This document shows, piece after piece, positions 45,501-51,642 of a DNA stretch of 64,000 nucleotides. Under the pieces are notes generated by a model that worked only from the letters and a program-made list of their open reading frames with translations, ran no database searches and was not told the DNA's origin. Every line of letters begins with the position of its first letter. The stretch's first letter is position 1. A program made the translations under genes and the position numbers. Source of the stretch: Limnomonas spitsbergensis (Eukaryota > Chlorophyta > Chlorophyceae > Chlamydomonadales); NCBI GenBank assembly GCA_037349105.1, contig JAYJMM010000036.1:930001-994000 (forward strand). Direction: 5' to 3'.

Positions 45501-48500
45501 AAGGCGGCAGACGTCTACGCCTTTGGTATTACGGTGAGGGGCCTACAAGTTGCTCTCATGGGGTGCATCAGCTGGTGCAGACAGGCTGGCTGTATTTGCA
45601 CGCTGACTGCATTTGCACGGACCGGCATATAGAGGCCGGATATATCTGCATGCTCCAGGACAGCAGCGAAGCCCTCCCACACCACAAGTCTGGTCAGTAA
45701 TAGCTTTGTTGTGGTGGGGCAACTGACCGGCCAGGACCTCTTCCATCCCCATTTTGGGGATGCAGCTCTCGGCCTCTCTCTCCCGCCCCACAAGACCTCG
45801 ACCTATTGACCCTCCTCAGCTGTCACCCATCTGCTGTCCCCCTCAGATGTGGGAGCTGCTGACGGGCAGTCTCCCCTTCTCAGACATCCCCACGCCGCAC
45901 CTTGGGCATGCCGTCACTGTGGGGCAGAAGCGGCCTGTCTTCTCACTGGCCAGCCCAGGGGCCTACCGGAAGCTGGCTGAGTCCTGTTGGCAGGAGAACC
46001 CTGAGCTGAGGTGAGGGGATGAGTGAGGAATTGGGCGAGGGAGGGGCAGGACATTTATTTGATCGCGAGTGGCAGAGAGGGGTTGGGCGAGGGAGAGCCA
46101 TTACATTTAATTTCTCTCGTTGGCCACTGTCGATGAGGGATGCAGCCACTGTCATTTAATAAGACCGCTGGCACCATAGCTAAGGTGGGCACATGGGGGG
46201 GCACATGGCGGGCACCACAGCTAAGGTGGGCATATGGGGGGGCCATGGCGGGCACCACAGCTAAGGTGGGGCACATGGGGGAGCACATGGCGGGCACCAC
46301 AGCTAAGGTGGGGCACATGGGGGGGCACATGGCGGGCACCACAGCTAAGGTGGGGCACATGCCGGGCACCACAGCTAAGGTGGGGCACATGGCGGGCACC
46401 ACAGCTAAGGTGGGGCACATGCCGGGCACCACAGCTAAGGTGGGGCACATGCCGGGCACCACAGCTAAGGTGGGGCACATGCCGGGGGGCACATGCCGGG
46501 CACCACAGCTAAGGTGGGGCACATGGAGGGGGGCACATGCCGGGCACCACAGCTAAGGTGGGGCACATGGAGGGGGGCACATGCCGGGCACCACAGCTAA
46601 GGTGGGGCACATGCCGGGGGGCACATGCCGGGCACCACAGCTAAGGTGGGGCACATGGAGGGGGGCACATGCCGGGCACCACAGCTAAGGTGGGGCACAT
46701 GCCGGGGGGCACATGCCGGGCACCACAGCTAAGGTGGGGCACATGGAGGGGGGCACATGCCGGGCACCACAGCTAAGGTGGGGCACATGCCGGGGGGCAC
46801 ATGCCGGGGGGCACATGCCGGGCACCACAGCTAAGGTGGGGCACATGCCGGGCACCACAGCTAAGGTGGGGCACATGCCGGGGGGCACATGCCGGGCACC
46901 ACAGCTAAGGTGGGGCACATGCCGGGGGGCACATGCCGGGGGGCACATGCCGGGCACCACAGCTAAGGTGGGGCACATGCCGGGCACCACAGCTAAGGTG
47001 GGGCACATGCCGGGGGGCACATGCCGGGCACCACAGCTAAGGTGGGGCACATGGAGGGGGGCACATGCCGGGCACCACAGCTAAGGTGGGGCACATGGGG
47101 GGGGGCACATGGGGGGGCACATGGGGGGGCACATGGCGGGCACCACAGCTTAGGTGGGGCACATGGGGGAGCACATGGCGGGCACAACAGCTAAGGTGGG
47201 GCACATGGGGGGGCACATGGCGGGCACCACAGCTAAAGTTGGGCACATGGGGGGGGCACATGGCGGGCACCACAACTAAGGTGGGCACATGGGGGAGCAC
47301 ATGGCGGGCACCACAACTAAGGTGGGCACATGGGGGGGGGCACATGGGGGGGCCCACAGCTAAGGTGGGGCACATGGGGGGGCACATGGCGGGCACCACA
47401 GCTAAGGTGGGGCACATGGGGGGGCGCATGCCGGGCACCACAGCTAAGGTGGGGCACATGGGGGAGCACATGGCGGGCACCACAGCTAAGGCTGGGCACA
47501 TGGGGGGGCCATGGCGGGCACCACAGCTAAGGCTGGGCACATGGGGGAGCACATGGCGGGCAACACAGCGAGGTGGGGCACATGGGGGGGGGCACATGGC
47601 GGGCACCACAGCTAAGGTGGGGCACATGGGGGGGGGCACATGGGTGGCCCCACAGCTTAGGTTGGGCACATGGGGGGGCACATGGCGGGCACCACAGCTA
47701 AGGTGGGGCACATGGGGGAGCACATGGCAGGCACCACAGCTTAGGTAGGGCACATGGGGGAGCACATGGCGGGAACCACAGCTTAGGTGGGGCACATGCC
47801 GGGCACCACAGCTAAGTTGGGGCACATGGGGGGCGCATGGCGGGCACCACAGCGAAGGTGGGGCACATAGGGGGGGCACATGGCGGGCACCACAGCTAAG
47901 GTGGGGCACATGGGGGGCGCATGGCGGGCACCACAGCGAAGGTGGGGCACGTGGGGGGGCACATGGCGGGCACCACAGTGAAGGTGGGGCACATGGGGGA
48001 GCACATGGCAGGCACCACAGCTTAGGTGGGGCACATGGGGGAGCATATGGCGGGCACCACAGCGAAGGTGGGGCACATGGGGGGGCACATGCCGGGCACC
48101 ACAGCTAAGTTGGGGCACATGGGGGGCGCATGGCGGGCACCACAGCGAAGGTGGGGCACATGGGGGGCGCATGGCCGGTACCACAGCTTAGGTTGGGCAC
48201 ATGGGGGGGCACATGCCGGGCACCACAGCGAAGGTGGGCACATGGGGGGCGCATGGCCGGTACCACAGCTTAGGTTGGGCACATGGGGGGGCACATGCCG
48301 GGCACCACAGCTAAGGTGGGGCACATGGGGGGCGCATGGCGGGCACCACAGCGAAGGTGGGGCACATGGGGGGCGCATGGCCAGCACCACAGGTTAGGTT
48401 GGGCACATGAGGGAGCACATGGCGGGCACCACAGCTTAGGTTGGGCACATGGGGGAGCACATGGCGGGCACCACAGCTAAGGTGGGGCACATGGGGGGGC

Positions 48501-51500
48501 GCATAGCGGGCACCACAGCGAAGGTGGGGCACATGGGGGGCGCATGGCGGGCACCACAGCTAAGGTGGGCACGTGGGGGGGCACATGGCAGGCACCACAG
48601 CTAAGGTGGGGCACATGGGGGGCGCATGGCGGGCACCACAGCGAAGGTGGGGCACATGGGGGGCGCATGGCGGGCACCACAGCTAAGGTGGGGCACATGG
48701 GGGGGCACATGGCGGGCACCACAGCGAAGGTGGGGCACATGGGGGGGCACATGGCGGGCACCACAGCTTAGGTTGGGCACATGGGGGGGCACATGGGGGA
48801 TGCATGGGGGGCCTATGAATTTCGTGTTGATCATATGTTCTGAGATGTTGTTCAGGAGGGCAATATTCGACAACAGCTAGCCTGACAGGTGTTTGATTAA
48901 TCCACACTTAGCCAGCCAGCTAGCCCCCCCCCTACTTTCATCCCTTAACCCTTAAACCCTAAACACTTGCACCATAATCTATAAACCCTAAACCCTTGAC
49001 ACCTGCAGCATAAACCCTATACCGCCCTGACCTGAACCCTTCATCCTTCTTGCCGGCCCATTCACACAGACCCTGAATCCTTTACCCCGCCTATAGGCCG
49101 ACGTTTGAGATTTTGTTGAACAGCCTCATCGCCATGCGTGAGGAGCTTCCGGGGGAGACTCAGACACTGGACACGACAAACCTGACAGCCAGGGACGCAT
49201 CGGCCTACAAAAAAGTGTCTGTCCAGTCTTCCCTGGGCCTGCCTCCTATTACAAAGGTATTTTATCCGCCCTGTCTTTCGTAAAATCTTATTGCACTTAC
49301 TGACTTGTTAGGTTGTTGTTACAAAGTTGACGCAACCACCCACAGCCTTTTGCGAAAAGGCCAGGCAGAGCGAACCGGGAGGAAACCACAAACGAGACGC
49401 TAGGTCCTTCAGTGGTGTGCATGAACGCAAACGCCTCCTACCCAACAGCCTGCATGGCTGCATGCTTGAATGCCTCCATCCACCATGAGTGAGGCTGGGA
49501 GCGCCACCACCCTTGAGTGTTGAAGTCTGAATGACTGGCTGCATGAGCCATCGTCAGGCAATCGGGCTGCTGACCTCTCACCCTCCCGTTCAACCGGATC
49601 CATTGGTTGCTGCAAGTGCCCATGAGCTATCCTAGGCCAAGCCCATGCTAACTTGACGCCCAAAACACAAAGATAACATGCTACCTGGTATCATGCTCAT
49701 ACATACAAGAAGCAGAACAACCCTAGGTCGCTAAGATTCTCAGTGTGGAATGAAAGCTCTGCTGCGGACCTGTTCCTCTATCTGGTCTGTTCCTAACCCT
49801 CACGTCCCCTGCGGGGTGTAGTTTTTTTGCCTTTTTTGAAAGTGACACAGATCCGAGGGATCAGCATGCTACAGCTAGCACACCGACCTAGTTCAAAATT
49901 TCCGGAGCATGTGACACTGCAAGGACAATCAAAATATCATCTTCATGTTGCAAGGAGCCTCCGGCACTATCTCCAAAGCGCGCACCTTTTAAGGCATGCT
50001 CCTCCTTGGCATGACCAGCCACCACAACAGGAATTGCGCTAAAAATGAATGGCATGCCACAAAGATGTTCCTTGCACCCTCTTCCCTATGTTATACATGT
50101 ATGGTGGTCACAGTGCTAACGCGGCCAAGGCCCATGCCGCTCTTGGTTCCCTAACCACCAGGCCCCTAAAGTGGGGCGTAGTTCACTAATTTGTATCCCT
50201 CCCTCCCTCCCTCTCTCCCTCCTTTTCTCCCTCCCTCCCTCCCTCCCTCTATGTGACCCAATCTCCCTTTGATGCCCTTGGTTGCTGTTGAACTCACACC
50301 CTCCCTTGCCCTCTCGTGCCATTGTTTGCTGCTGAACGCACTCCCCCTTATGGATCCATAGGTCCCAGTAGCCTCAGACATCAAGGGCATGCAGCCCCTT
50401 GAGGTCATTATCGAGACAAGTGGCCTCCTCGCCTCGGTACCTGACACAAACAGGTGGGAGGAGAGGCGTGGGCTGGCCTGTGTACATCCAGATACATCAT
50501 GTGATCCGTTAAGCCATCCATCCATCCATGCAAGCCATCCATGCAAGCCATCCATGCAAGCCATCCATGCAAGCCATCCATGCAAGCCATCCATGCAAGC
50601 CATCCATGCAAGCCATGCATGCAAGCCATACATGCAAGCCATACATGCAAGCCATACATGCAAGCCATACATGCAAGCCATGCATGTCATGCATGCCATG
50701 CCATCATGTAATTCTCTAGATATCAAACCCAGTGCATAAGTGCATCCACGGACTTCGTTTTTTTGGCATATGCTGCGTGTAGCTGACCATCATACCACCT
50801 CAAACCAATTTTGACCAGCAGCAACGTTTGCCTTATCAACTTCACTTAGACAAGTCATGTTGCTGTGTATTTTTTGTGATACAGCCGTTCCGGTGCCAAG
50901 CGACCAGCTCCTTTATCCGCCTCAGCTTTACCTAGGGGGTGAGGCTGGGTGCAATGTAGGAGAGGAGGCAGAGGGGTTGCGCAATGCTGATGTGTATGGG
51001 GTGTACATTACAGCACACAAATCAAGGGGGGAAGGGGGGAGGGACAAAGCGAGGGGGGAGAGGGGAGGGAGGGGGGGTGTGCATGGGAAATGGGGGGGCT
51101 AGACATGCAATGCACAGGGGGTGAAGCCCACAACGTCTACATGGGCTTGAAGTGAAATGTCAGCTCCGTACTTGTCCTGTAGGTTTTTGTTAACCAGGGC
51201 CGACCCTGGATTCCTCAGCGACAAAGCCACCTATTTTTCACCAGGGAAGATCTGGAGACGAAATCCAAAACGTTGAATTCTTTGTCTCACTCAAAGTGAT
51301 GAGGTCGTACCTGAACCAGATGCTGATATAGTGGTACCTGACCTCAAAATAATATCAGGAGATCAGTCATTTGCCTCGCTCTTGGATATGTCCTTTGCAT
51401 ACTCTCAGTCGACCCCTTGACCCCATATAGACATCTATATCTCCCCTTGTCCGTAATAGCATTGCCACCCTTCCAACCAGATTGTCACTCCTGCCTGACG

Positions 51501-51642
51501 TAGGTCTCTCCGGAACAACGTGCCGATGGTCGGAATGATAATCGGACCCACTGATGCGGACAGCGAGGACAGCGACATGGGAGCGGATCTGATGGGGGTA
51601 GATGGGGATGGCGGGGGCGCTCGAGAAGGCCCTGGAAGCTAG
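17570..51642 (+). CDS. CHASE-domain receptor-like TKL protein kinase, 26 exons
   Basis: Predicted two-pass plasma-membrane receptor kinase of about 962 residues. Exons: 17570-17731, 18528-18594, 19701-19749, 20941-21039, 22732-22868, 23574-23689, 26333-26477, 27176-27246, 27522-27603, 30175-30343, 30487-30625, 32650-32812, 34527-34592, 35226-35368, 37213-37314, 39397-39470, 40961-41066, 41435-41485, 42080-42171, 42719-42814, 44088-44235, 45477-45533, 45847-46010, 49097-49256, 50362-50453, 51504-51642. All phases agree, the total is 2889 nt, and the end is an in-frame TAG. Order: N-tail 1-57, TM1 about 58-77, CHASE-like sensor about 95-390, TM2 about 395-417, helical linker about 418-488, kinase about 509-875, acidic tail. 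The CHASE call rests on [22 protein letters not shown] and [10 protein letters not shown] in the right order. The ligand is unknown; plant CHASE receptors bind cytokinin, but many CHASE proteins bind other or unknown signals. Weakest points: the first exon, and the GC donor of exon 19. Confidence 0.9.
18275..18440 (+). mobile_element. Dispersed MITE-like repeat, kinase intron 1
   Basis: Member of the short dispersed family described at 44265-44476. Recognised by CAGCTACA, then AAGCCGGTCAAGGTTTGATCCC, CCCAGTGATG and GGTGGTCTGGCA, ending near CACCAAAATGA. Confidence 0.65.
19085..19276 (+). mobile_element. Dispersed MITE-like repeat, kinase intron 2
   Basis: Family member with CAATCAGCTACAG, GGCCGGTCCAGGTTTGG, GGCGGCCCAGCAAAGGTGATC and a terminal AAAATAAACACTGG. 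The family's CACTG end is intact. Confidence 0.7.
19850..20935. repeat. 46-bp minisatellite in kinase intron 3
   Basis: About 23 copies of a unit such as CACGCTTGGTCACACTCATC-TCACGTAGTCACACTACCGGCATCAC, running to within a few bases of the acceptor of exon 4 (TTTGTCCGTCAG|GATGACTGC). Variants (GTTCTGTCACA, GGCTTTACCACGC) recur in the same order, so blocks of several units were duplicated together. Confidence 0.93.
21080..21173. repeat. Perfect 40-bp inverted repeat with 14-base loop
   Basis: Arms 21080-21119 and 21134-21173 are exact reverse complements (starting GCAGGAGGTGTTC, ending TTCGTTTTTCG). They enclose the loop AGTGCCAGTCCACC. The hairpin lies 40 bases after the donor of kinase exon 4 and directly before a reversed MITE copy, so it would be transcribed in the pre-mRNA. 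Confidence 0.95.
21177..21349 (-). mobile_element. Dispersed MITE-like repeat, reversed, kinase intron 4
   Basis: Reverse-orientation family member: GGCAGGCCGCC, GCCGCCAAAGGCCC, CTCCGGCCAGAGGCCGTAG, AGCTGACATGTAGC. It ends in GAAGAAAGAAACACTG, the complement of the family terminus CAGTGTTTCTTT. Confidence 0.75.
22010..22731 (+). repeat. About 68-bp repeat built from the 5' edge of kinase exon 5 plus its acceptor
   Basis: True exon 5 reads TTCTAG|GCAGGACCCTTTCAACTGG followed by ACGTCTCTGAAC. Seven clear copies of CCAGGCATGACCCTTC-CAACTGGACGTCTCTGAAC (near 22259, 22326, 22394, 22463, 22531, 22599 and 22667), plus about three weak ones from 22060, fill the 3' half of the intron. Each unit also carries the polypyrimidine tract (CTCCTCCTTCTCCCTACCCC) and an AG. 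Exonic codons for D-P-x-N-W-T-S-L-N are therefore repeated ahead of the real exon. Confidence 0.92.
22970..23000. repeat. Interstitial telomere-like CCCTAAA run
   Basis: Contains CCCTAAACCCTAAACCCTCAACCCT in kinase intron 5. Similar short runs occur near 5182-5200, 39758-39880, 40776-40796, 48945-48990 and 62188-62212. The CCCTAAA form is the plant and green-algal telomere type. Confidence 0.8.
23662..25765 (+). repeat. 64-bp repeat, about 32 copies, built from the 3' edge of kinase exon 6 plus its donor
   Basis: True exon 6 ends ATACTCATGCAGGGGCCCAG-CATGCTGCAAGTC|GTGAGTGTG. The whole junction (about 30 exonic bases, the donor and about 34 intron bases) is repeated head to tail at exactly 64-base spacing (donors at 23690, 23754 and so on) for about 2 kb. 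Most copies keep GTGAGTGTG or GTCAGTGTG. Two unit types alternate (GGGGCCCAGC and GGGCTCCAGC), as expected from block duplication. Because 64 is not a multiple of three, all frames run open and give artificial Cys/Trp/Gly-rich ORFs. Confidence 0.96.
26640..26832 (+). mobile_element. Dispersed MITE-like repeat, kinase intron 7
   Basis: Family member from GTGTTTCTTTTTTTGTGACTCAGCTACATATC through GGCCGGTCCAAGTTTGGTCCC and GGCGGCCTACTGATGGTGG to AAAAACAACACTGG. Both CAGTG-type ends are recognisable. Confidence 0.75.
27604..29600 (+). repeat. Purine-rich GGGAAGGGTGTGGGGAGGGA minisatellite, 2 kb, kinase intron 9
   Basis: Starts at the donor of exon 9 (TATG|GTGAGAGAAGGGTGTGGG). It repeats a ~22-24 base unit of almost only G, A and T, later with longer composite units containing GTGGAGTGTGGGGGTGCC or GGGGGTGTCCAGGG. 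It encodes long artificial Gly/Glu/Arg ORFs. The unit looks derived from the first bases of the intron itself. Confidence 0.95.
30765..30850 (+). pseudogene. Duplicated second-TM exon (exon 11) remnant in intron 11
   Basis: The stretch from GGGATGGGAGCCGGATTGGG onward repeats the last ~75 bases of exon 11. It would encode [21 protein letters not shown], against [21 protein letters not shown] in the true exon (this copy 140-150 bases further on), and is followed by CATG|GTGACAGC like the true CATG|GTGAGAGC. It keeps an open frame and a usable donor but no good acceptor, so it is probably an unused partial exon copy. Confidence 0.85.
30851..31442 (+). repeat. Near-pure polypurine tract (GGGGA)n, about 590 bp
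   Basis: Almost every base on the plus strand is G or A, with only a few T. Units are GGGGAGGGAGGAGGGGAGG and simpler (GGGGA). It lies in intron 11 of the kinase gene, so the pre-mRNA would carry the G-rich strand. Confidence 0.97.
31443..31600 (-). mobile_element. Dispersed MITE-like repeat, reversed, kinase intron 11
   Basis: Reverse-orientation family member: CAGCGTTTATTTTAGTACGGCC, ACCAGACCTTGACCGACC, TTGCTGCACCAGGCCCTC, GTGATGTAGCTGAATTGTAGC. Confidence 0.7.
32150..32535. repeat. 22-bp AAGTGTGATGTA minisatellite in kinase intron 11
   Basis: Tandem units such as TGTGATGTACTTCCTACTGCCAG and GTGATCTAGTGCATGGGGCAA, with a gradual change of variant from left to right. It ends about 115 bases before exon 12. 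Confidence 0.85.
32791..33603 (+). repeat. 52-bp repeat, about 15-16 near-identical copies, from the 3' edge of kinase exon 12 plus its donor
   Basis: True exon 12 ends GATCTCCTGTTTTGCTG|GTGGGTAAGGG. The unit, GATCTCCTGTTTTGCTGGTG followed by GGTAGGGGTTTAGGGCTAAGGGTATACTATAG, recurs every 52 bases (for example GGATCTCC at 32847 and 32899) to 33600. Only one or two substitutions were noticed in the array (ACTATAG/ACTGTAG in the last copies). The unit also contains GGGTTTAGGG, a telomere-like word, and a CTATAG that could act as an acceptor. Extreme homogeneity means recent growth. Confidence 0.97.
34070..34495. repeat. 15-bp CCCTTAGGCCCTGAA minisatellite, kinase intron 12
   Basis: About 28 copies of a 15-base unit (GAACCCTTAGGCCCT and variants with CGGCCTT or CGCCTT), ending about 30 bases before the acceptor of exon 13. 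The unit resembles a degenerate telomere-like word (CCCTTAG) joined to GGCCCTGAA. Confidence 0.9.
35400..36245 (+). repeat. 22-bp GTGGGAGGGCGGGTGCAGGCCT minisatellite, kinase intron 14
   Basis: About 38 copies starting some 30 bases after the donor of exon 14. Units vary at two or three places (GCAGGCCT, GCTGGCCT, GCTCGCCT). All six frames stay open in parts, giving large but meaningless ORFs on both strands. Confidence 0.96.
36440..36705. repeat. 27-bp GGTTAACGTAGACTTGTTAAAAGG minisatellite, kinase intron 14
   Basis: About ten copies of GGGTGGTTAACGTAGACTTGTTAAAA with a TTCAAAG variant in some units. AT-richer than the other arrays of this intron. Confidence 0.92.
37375..38935 (+). repeat. 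About 70-76 bp GC-rich repeat with higher-order structure, kinase intron 15
   Basis: About twenty copies of GCTAGGGCGCTAATTGAACCGGTGAGGC followed by GGGCCCCCACCCCTCCCTGCAGAGTGGG. A multi-unit block with the marker CATGGAGGTGCTGTCGCGC is itself repeated at about 270-base spacing (38058 and 38328). Each unit holds a strong decoy acceptor (CACCCCTCCCTGCAG). Confidence 0.95.
39440..39735 (+). repeat. Duplicated 3' edge of kinase exon 16 with donor
   Basis: True exon 16 ends CCTCAGAGTCACTAGGGTCC-CTCGCACA|GTAAGTGTAC. The same edge (one base different, CTTCGCACA|GTGAGTTTAC) and the following TGCATGGGGCAG-like intron bases recur at 39689-39735, about 246 bases later. Confidence 0.85.
39736..39920. 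repeat. About 60-bp repeat with telomere-like words, kinase intron 16
   Basis: Three to four copies of GGATGTGGGCATGGAGCATTGTACC followed by CCTAAACCCTAAAC-type sequence. Likely seeded by telomere-like repeats. Confidence 0.8.
40434..40632 (-). mobile_element. Dispersed MITE-like repeat, reversed, kinase intron 16
   Basis: Reverse-orientation member: GGCCGTCCAGCGGCCGCCAAAGGCCC, ACCAAACCTGGCCCGGCC, CCAGCAGCCGGAG. A tripled CTGACCAGTAG near 40570-40605 is a local expansion. Confidence 0.7.
40655..40960 (+). repeat. Duplicated segment ending in the acceptor of kinase exon 17
   Basis: A block of about 150 bases (GATCTGCCTGTTTTGTTCATTCGG through GCATTCGGTGCTGCAGG-TTGTCC) occurs twice (40685-40790 and 40845-40930). 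Its end, CTGCAG|GCTGTCCC, appears a third time as the true exon 17 start at 40961. The first copy is followed by CCCTAAACCCTAAACCC. Exonic GCTGTCCC is thus present three times. Confidence 0.8.
41205..41385 (+). mobile_element. Dispersed MITE-like repeat, kinase intron 17
   Basis: Family member: TTTTTTTGTTACTCGGCTACATGTCAGCTAC, AGGAGGCCATG, CCAATCAGGC, GGCGGCCTGCTGAAGGTGG, ending in CCCAAAAAATAAA. It ends about 50 bases before exon 18. Confidence 0.72.
42795..43000 (+). repeat. Duplicated 3' edge of kinase exon 20 with donor
   Basis: The exon 20 end CTCAAGTCACAGAATGTCAT|GTGAGCATG (codons for the catalytic-loop end LKSQNV) starts at 42795. It recurs exactly, with donor and following intron bases, at 42892, a 97-base spacing. 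A third, decayed start (CTACTCCAGTTTAGAA) follows near 42980. The copy retains the donor but is separated from any acceptor. Confidence 0.88.
43146..43352 (-). mobile_element. Dispersed MITE-like repeat, reversed, kinase intron 20
   Basis: Reverse-orientation member with CCAGTGTTTCCTTAGACGG at one end and GAGTCAGGAGGGGGAAAAACTG at the other. It carries the core GCCGCCAAAGGCCCGATTGGGACCAAACC. Confidence 0.72.
44265..44476 (+). mobile_element. Dispersed MITE-like repeat (reference copy), kinase intron 21
   Basis: About 210 bases, non-coding. It runs from GTGATTCTTATAGCGTGCTTCAGC through CTGGCGCAACAAGGCCCTGC, CATATGTTCGTCAAGACTTTCCC and CGGCGGCCCCCTACAGGTGG to AAAAGAAACACTGG. At least twelve copies in both orientations occur in this window. 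The best-kept ends read CAGTGTTTCTTTT and AAAAGAAACACTG, short terminal inverted repeats, so a non-autonomous DNA transposon is more likely than a SINE. No poly(A) or tRNA-like head is seen. Confidence 0.75.
44488..44640 (+). mobile_element. Second MITE-like copy, truncated, directly after the first
   Basis: Starts CAGTGTTTCTTTTTTCGTGACTCGG, 12 bases after the preceding copy ends, and runs through GGCCGGAGGCC and CGTAGGCCTGTCTAGGGCTGG to CAGGCCTCTGACTG, where it is cut off. Confidence 0.7.
45060..45400. repeat. Two to three copies of a ~155-bp block, kinase intron 21
   Basis: GACAGGGCAGGTATGGGTTA, followed by GGCTGAAGATCTGACGGACACC and GCGCGTCAGGTGTGGAGCTTG, occurs at 45078-45240 and again at 45258-45370, with an extra partial copy at 45098-45140. 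It lies upstream of exon 22, with no coding content. Confidence 0.85.
46160..48805. repeat. About 42-bp GGGCACATGGCGGGCACCACAGC minisatellite, 2.6 kb, kinase intron 23
   Basis: Dozens of copies of GGGCACATGGCGGGCACC-ACAGCTAAGGTGGGGCACATGG and shorter or longer variants. A block with GCCGGGCACC dominates 46350-47080, while the flanks carry GGCGGGCACC and, to the right, GCGAAGG and GCTTAGG variants. This ordering is typical of growth by local block duplication. It produces long artificial ORFs on both strands. Confidence 0.96.
50515..50700. repeat. 12-bp CATCCATGCAAG minisatellite, kinase intron 25
   Basis: About fifteen copies of CCATCCATGCAAG, changing to CATACATGCAAG on the right, ending in GCATGTCATGCATGCCATG. 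Confidence 0.92.

Larger units (their letters stand above)
35226..51642 (+). other. Kinase gene exons 14-26: TKL-like protein kinase domain and acidic tail
   Basis: Gly-rich loop GVGSFGKV (about 515-522) and VAVK lysine about 535 are in exon 14. The helix C Glu (IMEAAIS, about 556) and HPNIVQ are in exon 15. A Gln/Glu-rich insert ([13 protein letters not shown]) sits between strands 4 and 5 in exon 17. Exon 19 has the hinge [11 protein letters not shown], exon 20 the catalytic loop HMDLKSQN (Asp about 703), and exon 21 DFG (about 731) and [14 protein letters not shown] is in exon 22, [11 protein letters not shown] in 23 and LRPTFEILL in 24. The tail (exons 25-26) ends in an Asp/Glu/Gly-rich stretch. 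The catalytic loop carries Met where most kinases have Arg (HMD, not HRD), so it is a non-RD kinase. All residues needed for phosphotransfer are present. Confidence 0.92.

Noticed and set aside
46140..48907. Many His/Cys-rich ORFs on both strands
   Set aside because: They are shadows of the ~42-bp intron 23 minisatellite.
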